In this document: piece by piece, positions 42,260 through 51,752 of the stretch | How positions within the stretch are numbered: the first letter of the stretch is position 1 | How the letters are laid out: each line of letters starts with the position of its first letter | From: Cyanobacteria bacterium UBA6446 | Lineage (GTDB): Bacteria > Cyanobacteriota > Vampirovibrionia > Gastranaerophilales > Gastranaerophilaceae | NCBI GenBank assembly: GCA_002438405.1 | Contig: DJOE01000023.1 | Coordinates: 280,740 to 344,739 of the forward strand | Direction of reading: 5' to 3' | DNA length: 64,000 bases | Made by a program: the position numbers and the translations under genes | Notes under the pieces: model-generated | What the model was told of the DNA's origin: nothing | What the model saw: only the letters and a program-made list of their open reading frames with translations | Databases searched by the model: none

Positions 42260-43072
42260 TTAAAAGAAAAATAAAATGGCAAAAACCATGTCCCATACAA
42301 CAATTGCAATAAATGACCAAACTACAGCTTTTGTTGTCGCAATACCAACACCTTTAGCACCACCTGTTGCATTAAATCCGCAAGTACAACTAATCAAAGC
42401 AATTGTTCCACCAAAAACAGCAGCCTTTAATAAACTTACCCATAAATCCTTCATATATAAACCAAGCCAAGCTGAATCAAAATAAGCTCTATAAGTCAAA
42501 CCTGCAAACATATCGGACGTTACAGCACCCAATAAAACACCCACAACAGATGCTAAAATTACAACAAATGGCATCATAATGATTCCGGATAAAACTCTCG
42601 GAACAAATAGATATCTTATAGGATCAACACCCAAAACATCAATTGCATCAACCTGTTCAGTTACTCTCATTGTCGCAAGTTCAGATGCTAAAGATGAACC
42701 AATCATGGAAGTAATAGCAAAACCGGACATAATCGCACCAACTTCACGCACAATTAATATTGTCATAAGCATTCCGACAAAATTACCGCCACCTTGTTTA
42801 ACCATCTCATGTGCGACTTGCGAAGCAACAATAATAGACGTCATTCCAACAATTGAAAGAGTTATAGGCAAAGAACTTACCCCAAACCTATCGCATTGGA
42901 GCAACAATTCTTTTTTTGAAATTTCACCCTTAAAAATACATTTTAAAACATGGAAACCAATTTGAGCAATTTTACCCAAAGTATCTAAAAAATCAGCAAG
43001 AACAACACCCAAATGAGAGAATACTTTGTATGTTGCAGATTGTCGTAAATATTTGCTCAAAGTTATTTCCAT
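42260..43072 (-). CDS. mlaE: MlaE-type permease
   Basis: A 270-residue membrane protein with about five transmembrane segments. The family stretch is VTEQVDAIDVLGVDPIRYL, and ELATMRV and FGGTIALISCTCGF are also typical. It is the membrane part of a lipid ABC transporter with the downstream ATPase. The presence of this pair supports a two-membrane cell envelope. Confidence 0.93.
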   Translation of the reverse strand: MEITLSKYLRQSATYKVFSHLGVVLADFLDTLGKIAQIGFHVLKCIFKGEISKKELLLQCDRFGVSSLPITLSIVGMTSIIVASQVAHEMVKQGGGNFVGMLMTILIVREVGAIMSGFAITSMIGSSLASELATMRVTEQVDAIDVLGVDPIRYLFVPRVLSGIIMMPFVVILASVVGVLLGAVTSDMFAGLTYRAYFDSAWLGLYMKDLWVSLLKAAVFGGTIALISCTCGFNATGGAKGVGIATTKAVVWSFIAIVVWDMVFAILFFF

Positions 43073-43104
43073 ACCGGAATTATAGCATAATAGTTCAAAT
43101 ATTG

Positions 43105-43638
43105 CTATAAATAACCTTTTTTAAGTTTTTCTTTCTTTATTTTTTGAAAATGTTCGATATTTCTATATTTAAAAATTTTAGCAGGATTTCCCCCAACAAT
43201 TGAATATGGTGGAATTTCTCCATGAACAACAGCTCCAGCCTGAACAATTGCACCTTCTCCAATTTTAGTCCCAGGTAAAATTATTACTCTTGCACCAAGC
43301 CAAACATAATCATCAATCCAAATATCCTTATTAATAAAACTTGAATCATACGGGATATCTTTTCCCTCATAATTATGAGTATCAGAAATAATTAAAGAAT
43401 CAAAACCTGCAACAAAATAATTTCCTAAAATTACATTTCCATTTCCACTAATATGCAATCCATTTAATTTTACAGAATTTTTTATAACAGTATTACGATT
43501 AACAGTTGAAAATCTTCCACAATAGAAATTTTCACCAATTGATTTTGCCGTAAAAACAATTTGAATACTATTACAATATTGCCTAAATTTATGACGTAAT
43601 GATTTTATAGGAATTAAACATGAAAGAATTTTTATCAT
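43105..43638 (-). CDS. Hexapeptide-repeat acyltransferase
   Basis: The 177 residues form a left-handed beta helix: KLNGLHISGNGNVILGNYFV, then DDYVWLGARVIILPGTKIG, then GAIVQAGAVVHGEIPPYSIV and GGNPAKIFKYRN, the usual end of sugar or maltose-type O-acetyltransferases. A catalytic His (SDTHNYEG) is present. The acceptor is unknown. It is divergent from an XRE regulator across paired repeats. Confidence 0.88.
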   Translation of the reverse strand: MIKILSCLIPIKSLRHKFRQYCNSIQIVFTAKSIGENFYCGRFSTVNRNTVIKNSVKLNGLHISGNGNVILGNYFVAGFDSLIISDTHNYEGKDIPYDSSFINKDIWIDDYVWLGARVIILPGTKIGEGAIVQAGAVVHGEIPPYSIVGGNPAKIFKYRNIEHFQKIKKEKLKKGYL

Positions 43639-43663
43639 ATTGCCAAAACAATTATATTTAATA

Positions 43664-43739
43664 AAGGTAACTTGTCAATCACCTATACAATAAAAGTAAC
43701 GCAGTAGGGCTTTAAAATAGGTGCTTTGTCAGTTACCTT
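43664..43739. promoter_or_regulatory. Paired operator-like repeats before an XRE gene
   Basis: AAGGTAAC (43664-43671) and GTTACCTT (43732-43739) are perfect inverted ends. CACCTAT/ATAGGTG (43680-43686/43717-43723) form an inner pair. TTGTCAATCACC and TTGTCAGTTACC are near-identical direct copies. They sit between the divergent acyltransferase and regulator genes. Confidence 0.55.
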
Positions 43740-43760
43740 ATTATTAAAAAGGATAATAAT

Positions 43761-44111
43761 ATGTTTCTTATTAACAAGCAAAATATTGGATTGGTAATAA
43801 AACAAGCTCGTAAAAAAGCAAATCTTAAACAGTCTGAACTTTCAGAAATGGCTGGTTTTAGTGAAAAACATCTAAGTAGAATTGAAAACGGTAAATACTT
43901 GCCAAAATTAGAACATTTTTTAATTCTTACATCTATACTACATCTAACACTTGAAGATTTTGGAATTACAAACAATGAGCCAACAAATCCTAAAAAAGCT
44001 GAATTATCTGCAAAAATAATGATATCAAGTGATGCTAAACTTGAATTATATAGTGAAGCTTTTGATTATATTGACAAAATTACAGAATATGCAAAAACAA
44101 AAAAAATTTAG
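43761..44111 (+). CDS. XRE-family transcriptional regulator
   Basis: An HTH_3 domain covers residues 8-66: IGLVIKQARKKANLKQSELS, then EMAGFSEKHLSRIENGKYLP, then HFLILTSILHLTLEDF. A linker and a C-terminal helix (SSDAKLELYSEAFDYIDKI) follow, perhaps for dimer contact. The start has AAAAGGATAAT upstream. It is divergent from the acyltransferase gene, with operator-like repeats between them. Confidence 0.87.
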   Translation: MFLINKQNIGLVIKQARKKANLKQSELSEMAGFSEKHLSRIENGKYLPKLEHFLILTSILHLTLEDFGITNNEPTNPKKAELSAKIMISSDAKLELYSEAFDYIDKITEYAKTKKI

Positions 44112-44171
44112 AAACTCACAAATATTAAAATATTTAATGTAATGTATTTTTCGTTTTTAATAAAAAAAACA

Positions 44172-44189
44172 GGCATGAGGAACCATGCC
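44172..44189 (-). terminator. Orphan minus-strand terminator
   Basis: GGCATG and CATGCC make a perfect 6-bp stem. On the minus strand they are followed by TGTTTTTTTT. The next minus-strand gene upstream already has its own terminator at 44462. Confidence 0.55.
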
Positions 44190-44461
44190 CGCTTATTTCA
44201 TTTCTGAAACAAAAAAGGATTCACATTAACCTAAAATGTATAATTCAATTAGTATCAAATTTTTCACTTTAAAATAACAACCTAATCTAAAAATAATATA
44301 TACTTTTTATACTACATTTATATAATAAAATAAATTATTTTATTTTACTAATCTTTTAACAAACTTTTTACAATTATTTTTTTATATTAGTGTAAAAGAG
44401 CTAGTCATAAGACTTTTCAGATTTGAAGAAATTTTACATTTATTTTGTTAAATAAAATTAA
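44190..44461. other. AT-rich gap without a gene
   Basis: About 270 bases with no supported ORF on either strand. A TTTCA/TGAAA hairpin near 44200 precedes the orphan terminator on the minus strand. No further structure was seen. Confidence 0.5.
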
Positions 44462-44503
44462 AAAACACTTGCACAACTCAAAACAAGTCACTACAAGTGT
44501 TTT
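44462..44503 (-). terminator. Terminator after the TPR gene
   Basis: AAAACACTTG (44462-44471) pairs perfectly with CAAGTGTTTT (44494-44503). On the minus strand it runs into TTTTTTAATTTT. Confidence 0.8.
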
Positions 44504-44528
44504 ATGATATATTTAACATTTTATAATG

Positions 44529-46298
44529 TTAAGATAATTTTCTAATTAGTTCTTGCGCCTCTTCACACTCAGGAAAAGTATCAGTGATTTTTTCAGCACA
44601 TTTTAAAGCCTCATCATTTTCGCCTAATTTTTCATGGCAATGAGCGACATTTAACAAGACATTCACATTCATTGGAGCTTTTTCAAGCAAGTTATTAAAT
44701 ATTGATTTTGCTTGTTCATAATTTCCAAGTTCCATATAGCAAAGACCTAATAAATTTTGAACATCTGGAAGTTTTTCAAGTTCATAAGCCTTAACCAAAT
44801 ACATTTTTGCACAATCATAATCTTTATCCAAGAAATAAATTCTACCTGCGATAAATAATAAAAATGCAGAATCAGAACATTTTTTCATTGCTTTTGTAAT
44901 TTGTTCTTTGGCTAAATCAATTTGTTTTAAATGAGTTTTGTTTAAAGCTGAAAAAGCTAAACCATTTGGATTTTCACCATCAATCGCAATTGCTTTTTGA
45001 TAGAATTCATCAGCCTTTTCAAAGTCTGAAGTTGAATGCAAATAATTTGCATACTCTAAAACAACTGAATAATTTTCCGGATCACATTTGTAAGCTTGTT
45101 CAAACTCATCTTTTGCATAATCGAACAATCTCTTGTTTAGATAAATTACACCTAAATCCTTATGTGCCAGTGCAAAATCAGGATTTAACTTACAAACTTT
45201 TTTCAATATTTGTTCTGCTCTATCAATATCATCTGTTTTAACACATAACAATGCCAATTCATAATACAATTGGAAAGATGTTGTGCCTTGAGTAACAATT
45301 TTTTCGTAGATTTCTTTAGCTTTAGAATATTGACCACTTGCCATATATATTCCGGCAAGTTTTTTCATAATATTTGTAGCTTTTGGATTCAATAAAGCCA
45401 ACTGCTTCAATAATGTAATCGCAACTTCATATTCTCCTACAACTTGATAACAACATGCCAAATTGTATCTGTAAGAAGATTTTTGCGGATATGCTGAAGC
45501 CAAATATTTGTAATGCTCAATAGCTTCTTTGAACTGTCCGGCTTTAACTTCTGATAATGCCCAAGCGACCAAATAACTATCTTCTTCAGGTTCAAGTTCA
45601 TGAGCCTTTGCAAAATATTCGCAAGCTTCTTTATGTTTGTTTTGCAATTGAAGAATTGAAGCCATATTGAAATAAGTTAAAGAATCTTTCGGATCGACTT
45701 TAGATGCTCTTTCATAAGTTTCAAAAGCTTTATCTAATTCACCAATAGTCAGGTATGACGTTCCTAAATTGTTGTACAATTGAACATTATCCGGATTTAA
45801 TTTGATTGCGTGTTCAATATATTCAACACTTTCTTCAAACTTTTTAGATGCCATACAAGCTGTTCCCAAAATATAGTAAAGAGCATAGTCTTCATTACTA
45901 TATTCCAAACCTTTTTTAGCATATTCAATTGCTTTATCATGTTCTTCTGTTTTGATATAAACAATTGCCAAGCTTTTATAAGCATCAACATACTCCGGTC
46001 GCAATTCTAAAACTTTTTTATAAGCAAATTTTGCTTCCACATATTCTTCCAAATTATCATAGCAACAACCAAGATAATACCAACACAAAGCATCATCTTG
46101 TCTATACTTGATAACATCTTCAAGAATACTTCTTGCTTTGTCGTAGTGTTCCAGATTAACTTCACACAATGCTAACAATCTTTGTGCATCTGTATCTTTA
46201 GAATCCTCATCTAAGATTTTTTTAATTTCTATTTCAGCTTCATCATATTTTGAAGCATCAATTAATTCATATATTTTATCTATTTGTTTCTCTTCCAT
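44529..46298 (-). CDS. Tetratricopeptide-repeat protein
   Basis: About 589 residues from MEEKQIDKIYELID at ATG 46298; an earlier TTG-type start would add seven. Nearly the whole chain is TPR: about 16 units of 34 residues, for example ALCWYYLGCCYDNLEEY and VQLYNNLGTSYLTIGEL, each with the W/L-G-Y-A-x-x pattern. There is no signal peptide or enzyme domain. It lies at the end of the pilus/secretion gene cluster, separated by a terminator from gspF. It may be a scaffold for that system, which is inference. Confidence 0.88.
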   Translation of the reverse strand: MEEKQIDKIYELIDASKYDEAEIEIKKILDEDSKDTDAQRLLALCEVNLEHYDKARSILEDVIKYRQDDALCWYYLGCCYDNLEEYVEAKFAYKKVLELRPEYVDAYKSLAIVYIKTEEHDKAIEYAKKGLEYSNEDYALYYILGTACMASKKFEESVEYIEHAIKLNPDNVQLYNNLGTSYLTIGELDKAFETYERASKVDPKDSLTYFNMASILQLQNKHKEACEYFAKAHELEPEEDSYLVAWALSEVKAGQFKEAIEHYKYLASAYPQKSSYRYNLACCYQVVGEYEVAITLLKQLALLNPKATNIMKKLAGIYMASGQYSKAKEIYEKIVTQGTTSFQLYYELALLCVKTDDIDRAEQILKKVCKLNPDFALAHKDLGVIYLNKRLFDYAKDEFEQAYKCDPENYSVVLEYANYLHSTSDFEKADEFYQKAIAIDGENPNGLAFSALNKTHLKQIDLAKEQITKAMKKCSDSAFLLFIAGRIYFLDKDYDCAKMYLVKAYELEKLPDVQNLLGLCYMELGNYEQAKSIFNNLLEKAPMNVNVLLNVAHCHEKLGENDEALKCAEKITDTFPECEEAQELIRKLS

Positions 46299-46324
46299 AA
46301 TAAACCTATTATAGCACAAATAAT

Positions 46325-46356
46325 AAAAGGATAAGCCGTATATAACTTATCCTTTT
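46325..46356. terminator. Terminator after gspF
   Basis: AAAAGGATAAG (46325-46335) and CTTATCCTTTT (46346-46356) are a perfect 11-bp stem. Confidence 0.8.
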
Positions 46357-46385
46357 GTTTAAAATTTTTATTATTTTAGATTTTA

Positions 46386-47603
46386 TTACATACCCATGTA
46401 AGAAGCAAACAACGGTAAATATAGAGCTGCCGCCAATACAAGTACGATAGAACCAATTACAATCAACATTATCGGCTCAATCATTTTTGTCATAACATCA
46501 ATAATTGTATCAAGTTGTTTGTCGATATAATTTGTTGCTTGACCTAACATATCACCCAAACGACCAGATTGCTCACCTGTTGCAATCATGAACAAAATCA
46601 TTTTAGGCATTGTTCTTGTTGCTCGTAATGCTGCTGACAAATGCTGACCTTGTTGAACCCTTACAGTGGCTTCTTCAACCCTTGTTTCAAGAGTATGGTT
46701 AGTTAATGTCATATTTGACAAATACAAACATTCCAAAATCGGAACACCGGCATCATAAGCAACTTGCATAACGGCAATAAAGTTTGCGAAGTTTGAAAAT
46801 TGGATTAAATCTGTAATAACAGGAATTTTCAAAACAATATCATCAATTTTCCATTTACTTGGTTTCCAATGGAACAAGAAGTTGATGAAGAAACCAATTG
46901 CTGCAAATGCCAATGGAATTGCCAACCAGTTTTTCTTTAAGAAAATACCCATTTCCATTAGAACTCTTGTAATCCAAGGTAATTGCATACCCATTGAATC
47001 AAACATTTCTTTAAATACAGGGAATACGAATACCAACATGACGATTACGATAAATACAGCCAACAAGATTACGAAAACCGGATACATCAAAGTACCGATT
47101 ACTTTAGACTTAATTGCAGCTTGTTTATTCAACAATTCCAATAAACGGTCTAATGTTTTTTCCAATTCACCGGAATCTTCACCGGCTCTAACCAAGCCGA
47201 TATAAACTTGACCAAATTGTTCAGGATATTTTGCAATTGTGCCGGCAAAAGTACCTCCGTTCATAATTTGACGTCTTAACTCTGTGGCGCATTGACGAAT
47301 TCTCAACTTTGCCGCATCATTTTCAATGAACAATAAAGATTCAATAATCGGAATACCTGCGGCAGCCAAGATTTGAAGAGTTGACGTAAAATCAATCTGC
47401 TCCGCCAGCCCCAATTTCGGCATCTTACCAACTGTTTTTTTCTTTTCATCTTTTTTAACGGTTTGTTCTTCAACAATATTTGTTGGAGTAAAACCTAAAC
47501 GTCGAACAGCAGCACGAGCCTCTCGCAAATCATCTGCTTCAACTTTACCTTTTACAAGTTCGTTAGTTCCATCTTTTATTGCTGTATAATTATATACTGT
47601 CAT
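46386..47603 (-). CDS. gspF: GspF/PilC inner-membrane platform protein
   Basis: 405 residues with the usual two repeated GspF domains: LGLAEQIDFTSTLQILAAAG to RAGEDSGELEKTLDRL, and then FSNFANFIAVMQVAYDAGVP to ATGEQSGRLGDML. Membrane helices lie near 170-205, 220-245 and the C-terminus (IEPIMLIVIGSIVLVLAAAL). It is the platform on which prepilins are added or removed. It follows gspE by seven bases. Confidence 0.95.
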   Translation of the reverse strand: MTVYNYTAIKDGTNELVKGKVEADDLREARAAVRRLGFTPTNIVEEQTVKKDEKKKTVGKMPKLGLAEQIDFTSTLQILAAAGIPIIESLLFIENDAAKLRIRQCATELRRQIMNGGTFAGTIAKYPEQFGQVYIGLVRAGEDSGELEKTLDRLLELLNKQAAIKSKVIGTLMYPVFVILLAVFIVIVMLVFVFPVFKEMFDSMGMQLPWITRVLMEMGIFLKKNWLAIPLAFAAIGFFINFLFHWKPSKWKIDDIVLKIPVITDLIQFSNFANFIAVMQVAYDAGVPILECLYLSNMTLTNHTLETRVEEATVRVQQGQHLSAALRATRTMPKMILFMIATGEQSGRLGDMLGQATNYIDKQLDTIIDVMTKMIEPIMLIVIGSIVLVLAAALYLPLFASYMGM

Positions 47604-47610
47604 AATTCCT

Positions 47611-49686
47611 CTATTCGCCTGCCATACCTAAGACTCTTACAAATTCTTCTATCGTAGTTTTGCCAGCTAAAATGTGTTGATAACATGATTTGTGTAATGT
47701 TGTCATACCATTTGCAACTGCACTTTCTTCAATTTCAAGGTCATGAGCTCCTTGAGCAATAAGTCTTTTAATATCTTTGGTGATTTGCATAATCTCATAT
47801 ACACCCAAACGACCTTTATAACCTTGGAAACCACATTTATTACAACCTTTTGCTCTATAAATAGGTGTTTCCATAAGTGTTTTAATTTCGTCCTCATTCA
47901 AAGTAACCATCATTGCTTCTTCTCTAGTACAATGATATTCTTCCTTACAGTCATCACATAGATGTCTTACCAAACGTTGAGCAATTACACCTGATAATGT
48001 TGATGATACCAAGTAATCTTTAGCCCCCATTTCAATCAAACGAGTAACCGTTGCAGCTGCAGAGTTTGTGTGGACTGTACTTAATACTAAGTGACCAGTC
48101 AATGCTGCAGAAATAGCAATTTCTAAGGTTTCATAGTCACGAATTTCACCAACTAGAATGATATCAGGGTCTTGACGTAAGATAGCTCTCATACATGATG
48201 CAAATGTAATACCAGCTTTGGCGTTAATTTGAGATTGGTTAACACCCTCAAGTTTAATTTCTATCGGATCCTCAATTGTTGTAATATTAACTGTTTCATC
48301 ATTCAAACTTTTCAATACAGAATACAATGTAGTTGTTTTACCTGAACCGGTAGGACCTGATGTAAGAATGATACCGTTCGGACAAGATACCATTTGTTTA
48401 ACTTTTGCAATATCGTGTTCGTTTGCACCAACCAAACTAATTTCCTTATCGCCTGATTTCAAACTAACTGCCGGTGCTAGTACACGGATACAAACTTTTT
48501 CTTTTCCGGAAACAGGTAATGTATTAATACGGAAATCGTATGAACAGTTGTTATAAGAAATTGAAAACGTACCATCTTGCGGACGTCTTTGTTCTGCAAT
48601 GTTCATTCTTGACATAACTTTGAAACGAGCAATAACTGATGTTTCAACCTTAGCAGGAACATCAAGAACTTTTTGCAACATACCATCTTTTCTGTATCTT
48701 ACAATATAACCTGATAATCTAGGTTCGATGTGAATATCGGAAACCTTATTATCAATTGCGTTTGTAATAATTTGGTTTACGAATTTAGCAACAGAACCGG
48801 TAGAATCTTGCAATTCTGCATCTACTTGTTCCCATAAAGTTGCTTCCTCATCTTCTTCCAGAGTATCTTGCTTAATTTGTTCAATAATTTCTTCTGTTTG
48901 TTTTTTCTGCTCTGAGAAGAATGTATTAATTGCTGTTTGATACTCATAATGAGTCATCAACAATTGTTTTGGATTTTGACCTGTTAAATAAATAATTTGT
49001 TTTAGTACATCTTGTGTAATAGGTTTAACAACACCTATTACAAGAGTTTTACCATCAGATGTAATCGGAATAACTGAATTTGCCTTAATAAAATCTTCTG
49101 GCAAAATGTTCACAAATTTTTTCTGATTAACTAATTGGTCTGCTGAAACTAAATCATAACCTGTTTGAGTATGCAAAACTTCTTTCAATTGGTCTAAAGT
49201 AATGACACCCATTTCGAACAACATTGAACCAATTGGAACACCTTTACGTTTAGATTCCGACAAAGCTTTCATTAATTGAACTTCAGTTAAAATACCCTTA
49301 GCTAAAAGCATTTCCCCTAATTTAGAATTTTGCGCATGAGGAACATCTTTTTGCGCTTGAGCATTTGAAGATGAAGCGACTGAAGATTGCGTATTTGAAG
49401 TTGCGCTACCCGCAGTAGTTTTTGAACCAGTCGGAATAGATAAAGATGCTAAAAGTTCTTTTAAATCATCTTCTCCAACCAACATGAACTTAATCGATTT
49501 ATCAAAAGTTTTCTTTAATATTGTGTTAATTTCATCTTTATTTGAAACCTTGGAAACTGCAACGAAAAGAAAATTATCTTTCACACTAATCGGGACAAAC
49601 TGGTGTTGTCCCATTAGACTTTTATCAATACTATCTAGTATTTTTTTATCTATGCTGTTTTTTAGTCTTAATATTAGTGCGTTCAT
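47611..49686 (-). CDS. gspE: GspE/PilB assembly ATPase
   Basis: 691 residues. The N-terminal MshEN-type domain contains LGEMLLAKGILTEVQLMKAL and VNILPEDFIKANSVIP. The ATPase has Walker A GPTGSGKTTT, the Asp box, Walker B ILVGEIRDYETLEIA and the His box STVHTNSA. A four-Cys zinc motif (CDDCKEEYHC, then CNKCGFQ) is kept as in extension ATPases. A second retraction ATPase PilT is not in the window. Confidence 0.96.
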   Translation of the reverse strand: MNALILRLKNSIDKKILDSIDKSLMGQHQFVPISVKDNFLFVAVSKVSNKDEINTILKKTFDKSIKFMLVGEDDLKELLASLSIPTGSKTTAGSATSNTQSSVASSSNAQAQKDVPHAQNSKLGEMLLAKGILTEVQLMKALSESKRKGVPIGSMLFEMGVITLDQLKEVLHTQTGYDLVSADQLVNQKKFVNILPEDFIKANSVIPITSDGKTLVIGVVKPITQDVLKQIIYLTGQNPKQLLMTHYEYQTAINTFFSEQKKQTEEIIEQIKQDTLEEDEEATLWEQVDAELQDSTGSVAKFVNQIITNAIDNKVSDIHIEPRLSGYIVRYRKDGMLQKVLDVPAKVETSVIARFKVMSRMNIAEQRRPQDGTFSISYNNCSYDFRINTLPVSGKEKVCIRVLAPAVSLKSGDKEISLVGANEHDIAKVKQMVSCPNGIILTSGPTGSGKTTTLYSVLKSLNDETVNITTIEDPIEIKLEGVNQSQINAKAGITFASCMRAILRQDPDIILVGEIRDYETLEIAISAALTGHLVLSTVHTNSAAATVTRLIEMGAKDYLVSSTLSGVIAQRLVRHLCDDCKEEYHCTREEAMMVTLNEDEIKTLMETPIYRAKGCNKCGFQGYKGRLGVYEIMQITKDIKRLIAQGAHDLEIEESAVANGMTTLHKSCYQHILAGKTTIEEFVRVLGMAGE

Positions 49687-49740
49687 TTATAATGTAATAC
49701 TTTTCTCTTCTTAAATATAACGAATATTTGTTAAGTTTGA

Positions 49741-51723
49741 CTATAAAGTCGTGTCGTTTCCAACAGCATCTTCTGTATCAACTACAATCTGAGGAGTCAA
49801 CATAATAACCATTTCTTCCTTAGATTTTTCAGTTCCAGTACTTCTAAAGAACATACCAACGACAGGTAAATCACCTAAGAATGGAATTTTACTTACATTT
49901 TTAGTTTCAGCTTCTTGAATCATACCACCAATTACAAGAGTTTCACCATCTTTGATACGAACACCTTTTAAGGTTAAATTTCTTCTTTGTAATAATGTAG
50001 CAGCCAAGTCGTTGTTACCAGTTTCGGATTTAGTATATAGCTGTTCTTTAATAGTTGCATAATTTGGATTAATATCCAATGTTACATAACCGTCCGGACT
50101 AATAAATGGAGTGATTGAAACTTTGATACCATTATCATTAGCGATATCATAGTCTTTTTGCACCTGAGCTGATCCTGAACCAGAAGAGTTATCCAAATAT
50201 TCAGAAGTTACCTTAGACACATAATCTGAAGTCAAGTCAATAACTGAATTTTGCCCACTTGTAAGTAAAATCCTCGGATTAGCAAGAACTCTACCTTTTT
50301 TATTCTCAACCAAATAATTTACAGCATAAACTAATTGAGGTGATTGACTCCATTTACTAAATGAAACAGTATTGTCGCTTGAAGATCCACTACTACTACC
50401 AGAAGAAGATGATGAAGATGATGTTTCAAATCCTCTACCTGCAAAGAAAATAGGGTGTTCTGAATTCGTCGCAAAACCATTACCACCACCGGCATTGAAT
50501 GAGAAGTTTTTACTCAAGAATTGCCATGTATTATCAAATGTTTTACTACCAGATTCTGATAATGAAATAATTTGAACTTCTAGATATGCTTGCGGAGTTT
50601 TCTTATCGTTAGCAGCAATATAATCTCTAATCATATCAATTTGAGTAGGAGTACCACCGATAACTTGAATTGTACCCAATGTTGGGAAATAAGAAACAGA
50701 CAAGTTTTTAAATGGCAAGCCCTCATAACCAGATGCTGAAGCTGATGAAGCAGCAGAACATAACATCTTACCACCACCTACAGAGATAGAGTTACCAGTT
50801 CCTCCTCCGCCAGAAGAAGAACCACTACTTGAACTATCAGAACTATCTCCAGAGTCTGAACTATCATCTGAAGCAAAACCAGTTACAACACCAGCTGCAA
50901 AACCTGTAGCTCCAGAAGCACTGCTACCACTTCCACTAGAAGAACCACTTCCTCCAGAAGAACCGCCTTCGTTACCATCAGAAATTGTTGAAGGCAAGAA
51001 AGAATCACAAATCATACTTGCCATTTCCATTGGAGTTGTATGGTTAACTTTGAATGTTGTAATAGTTGGTTTCACATCAAATTGCGCAACCATTCTTTTT
51101 GCCATCTCAACATCATTTGTTGTACCCATAACAATCAATTCATTTGTTGCAGGATTAATTGTAACAACCGGTTGAGTAGAAACTCCAGGGTTTATACCAT
51201 TTTTAGTAAATATATTTGTATTTAAAAATTTTGCAAGAGCAGCTGCATTTACATATTTCACAGGAATTAGAGTCATACCCTTTGAAGCAACAGACATCGC
51301 TTCATCTTTGTTTGATACAACTAATGTATTTGCTTGAATATCATAGAACAAGCCATTTGTTTTGATAACCAAATTTAAAGCTTCTTCTAATGGAATATCC
51401 ACCAAATCCATTGTTACTGTTCCCTCCACAGAAGATGAGAAAATAATATTCATTCCTGCTTGATCAGCAAACATTCTCAAAACTTGTTTAATATCCGCAT
51501 CTCTCAAGCTTAAATTTACAACAGAATCTCCATTATGGATTTTCACACTAGAACGAATATCTAATGCTGTAGACTCTCCAGAACGTAATGTTGGTCTATC
51601 AGCACCTCCAACATATCCGCCATATACATCGCTCATTGCAAACGCACCGGTCATTGTATTAGTTAGAACAAAAGCTCCTAACATAACACTTGCAATAATT
51701 TTTTCTCTAATCTTAGTTTTCAT
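49741..51723 (-). CDS. gspD: Secretin GspD/PilQ
   Basis: 660 residues. A signal peptide (MKTKIREKIIASVMLG to GAFA) is followed by an N0/STN domain (VVNLSLRDADIKQVLRMF) and N-domains (PVKYVNAAALAKFLN). A low-complexity Ser/Gly stretch of about 75 residues sits within the last N-domain at about 245-315. The secretin core follows (QAYLEVQIISLSESG, LVIGGMIQEAETKNV, IPFLGDLPVVGMFFR). A further short Ser run follows ETSSSSSS. It forms the outer-membrane channel. AGGAG precedes the ATG. Confidence 0.95.
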   Translation of the reverse strand: MKTKIREKIIASVMLGAFVLTNTMTGAFAMSDVYGGYVGGADRPTLRSGESTALDIRSSVKIHNGDSVVNLSLRDADIKQVLRMFADQAGMNIIFSSSVEGTVTMDLVDIPLEEALNLVIKTNGLFYDIQANTLVVSNKDEAMSVASKGMTLIPVKYVNAAALAKFLNTNIFTKNGINPGVSTQPVVTINPATNELIVMGTTNDVEMAKRMVAQFDVKPTITTFKVNHTTPMEMASMICDSFLPSTISDGNEGGSSGGSGSSSGSGSSASGATGFAAGVVTGFASDDSSDSGDSSDSSSSGSSSGGGGTGNSISVGGGKMLCSAASSASASGYEGLPFKNLSVSYFPTLGTIQVIGGTPTQIDMIRDYIAANDKKTPQAYLEVQIISLSESGSKTFDNTWQFLSKNFSFNAGGGNGFATNSEHPIFFAGRGFETSSSSSSSGSSSGSSSDNTVSFSKWSQSPQLVYAVNYLVENKKGRVLANPRILLTSGQNSVIDLTSDYVSKVTSEYLDNSSGSGSAQVQKDYDIANDNGIKVSITPFISPDGYVTLDINPNYATIKEQLYTKSETGNNDLAATLLQRRNLTLKGVRIKDGETLVIGGMIQEAETKNVSKIPFLGDLPVVGMFFRSTGTEKSKEEMVIMLTPQIVVDTEDAVGNDTTL

Positions 51724-51752
51724 ATTTGCTCCTGCTTTATTTCTTTTATTAA

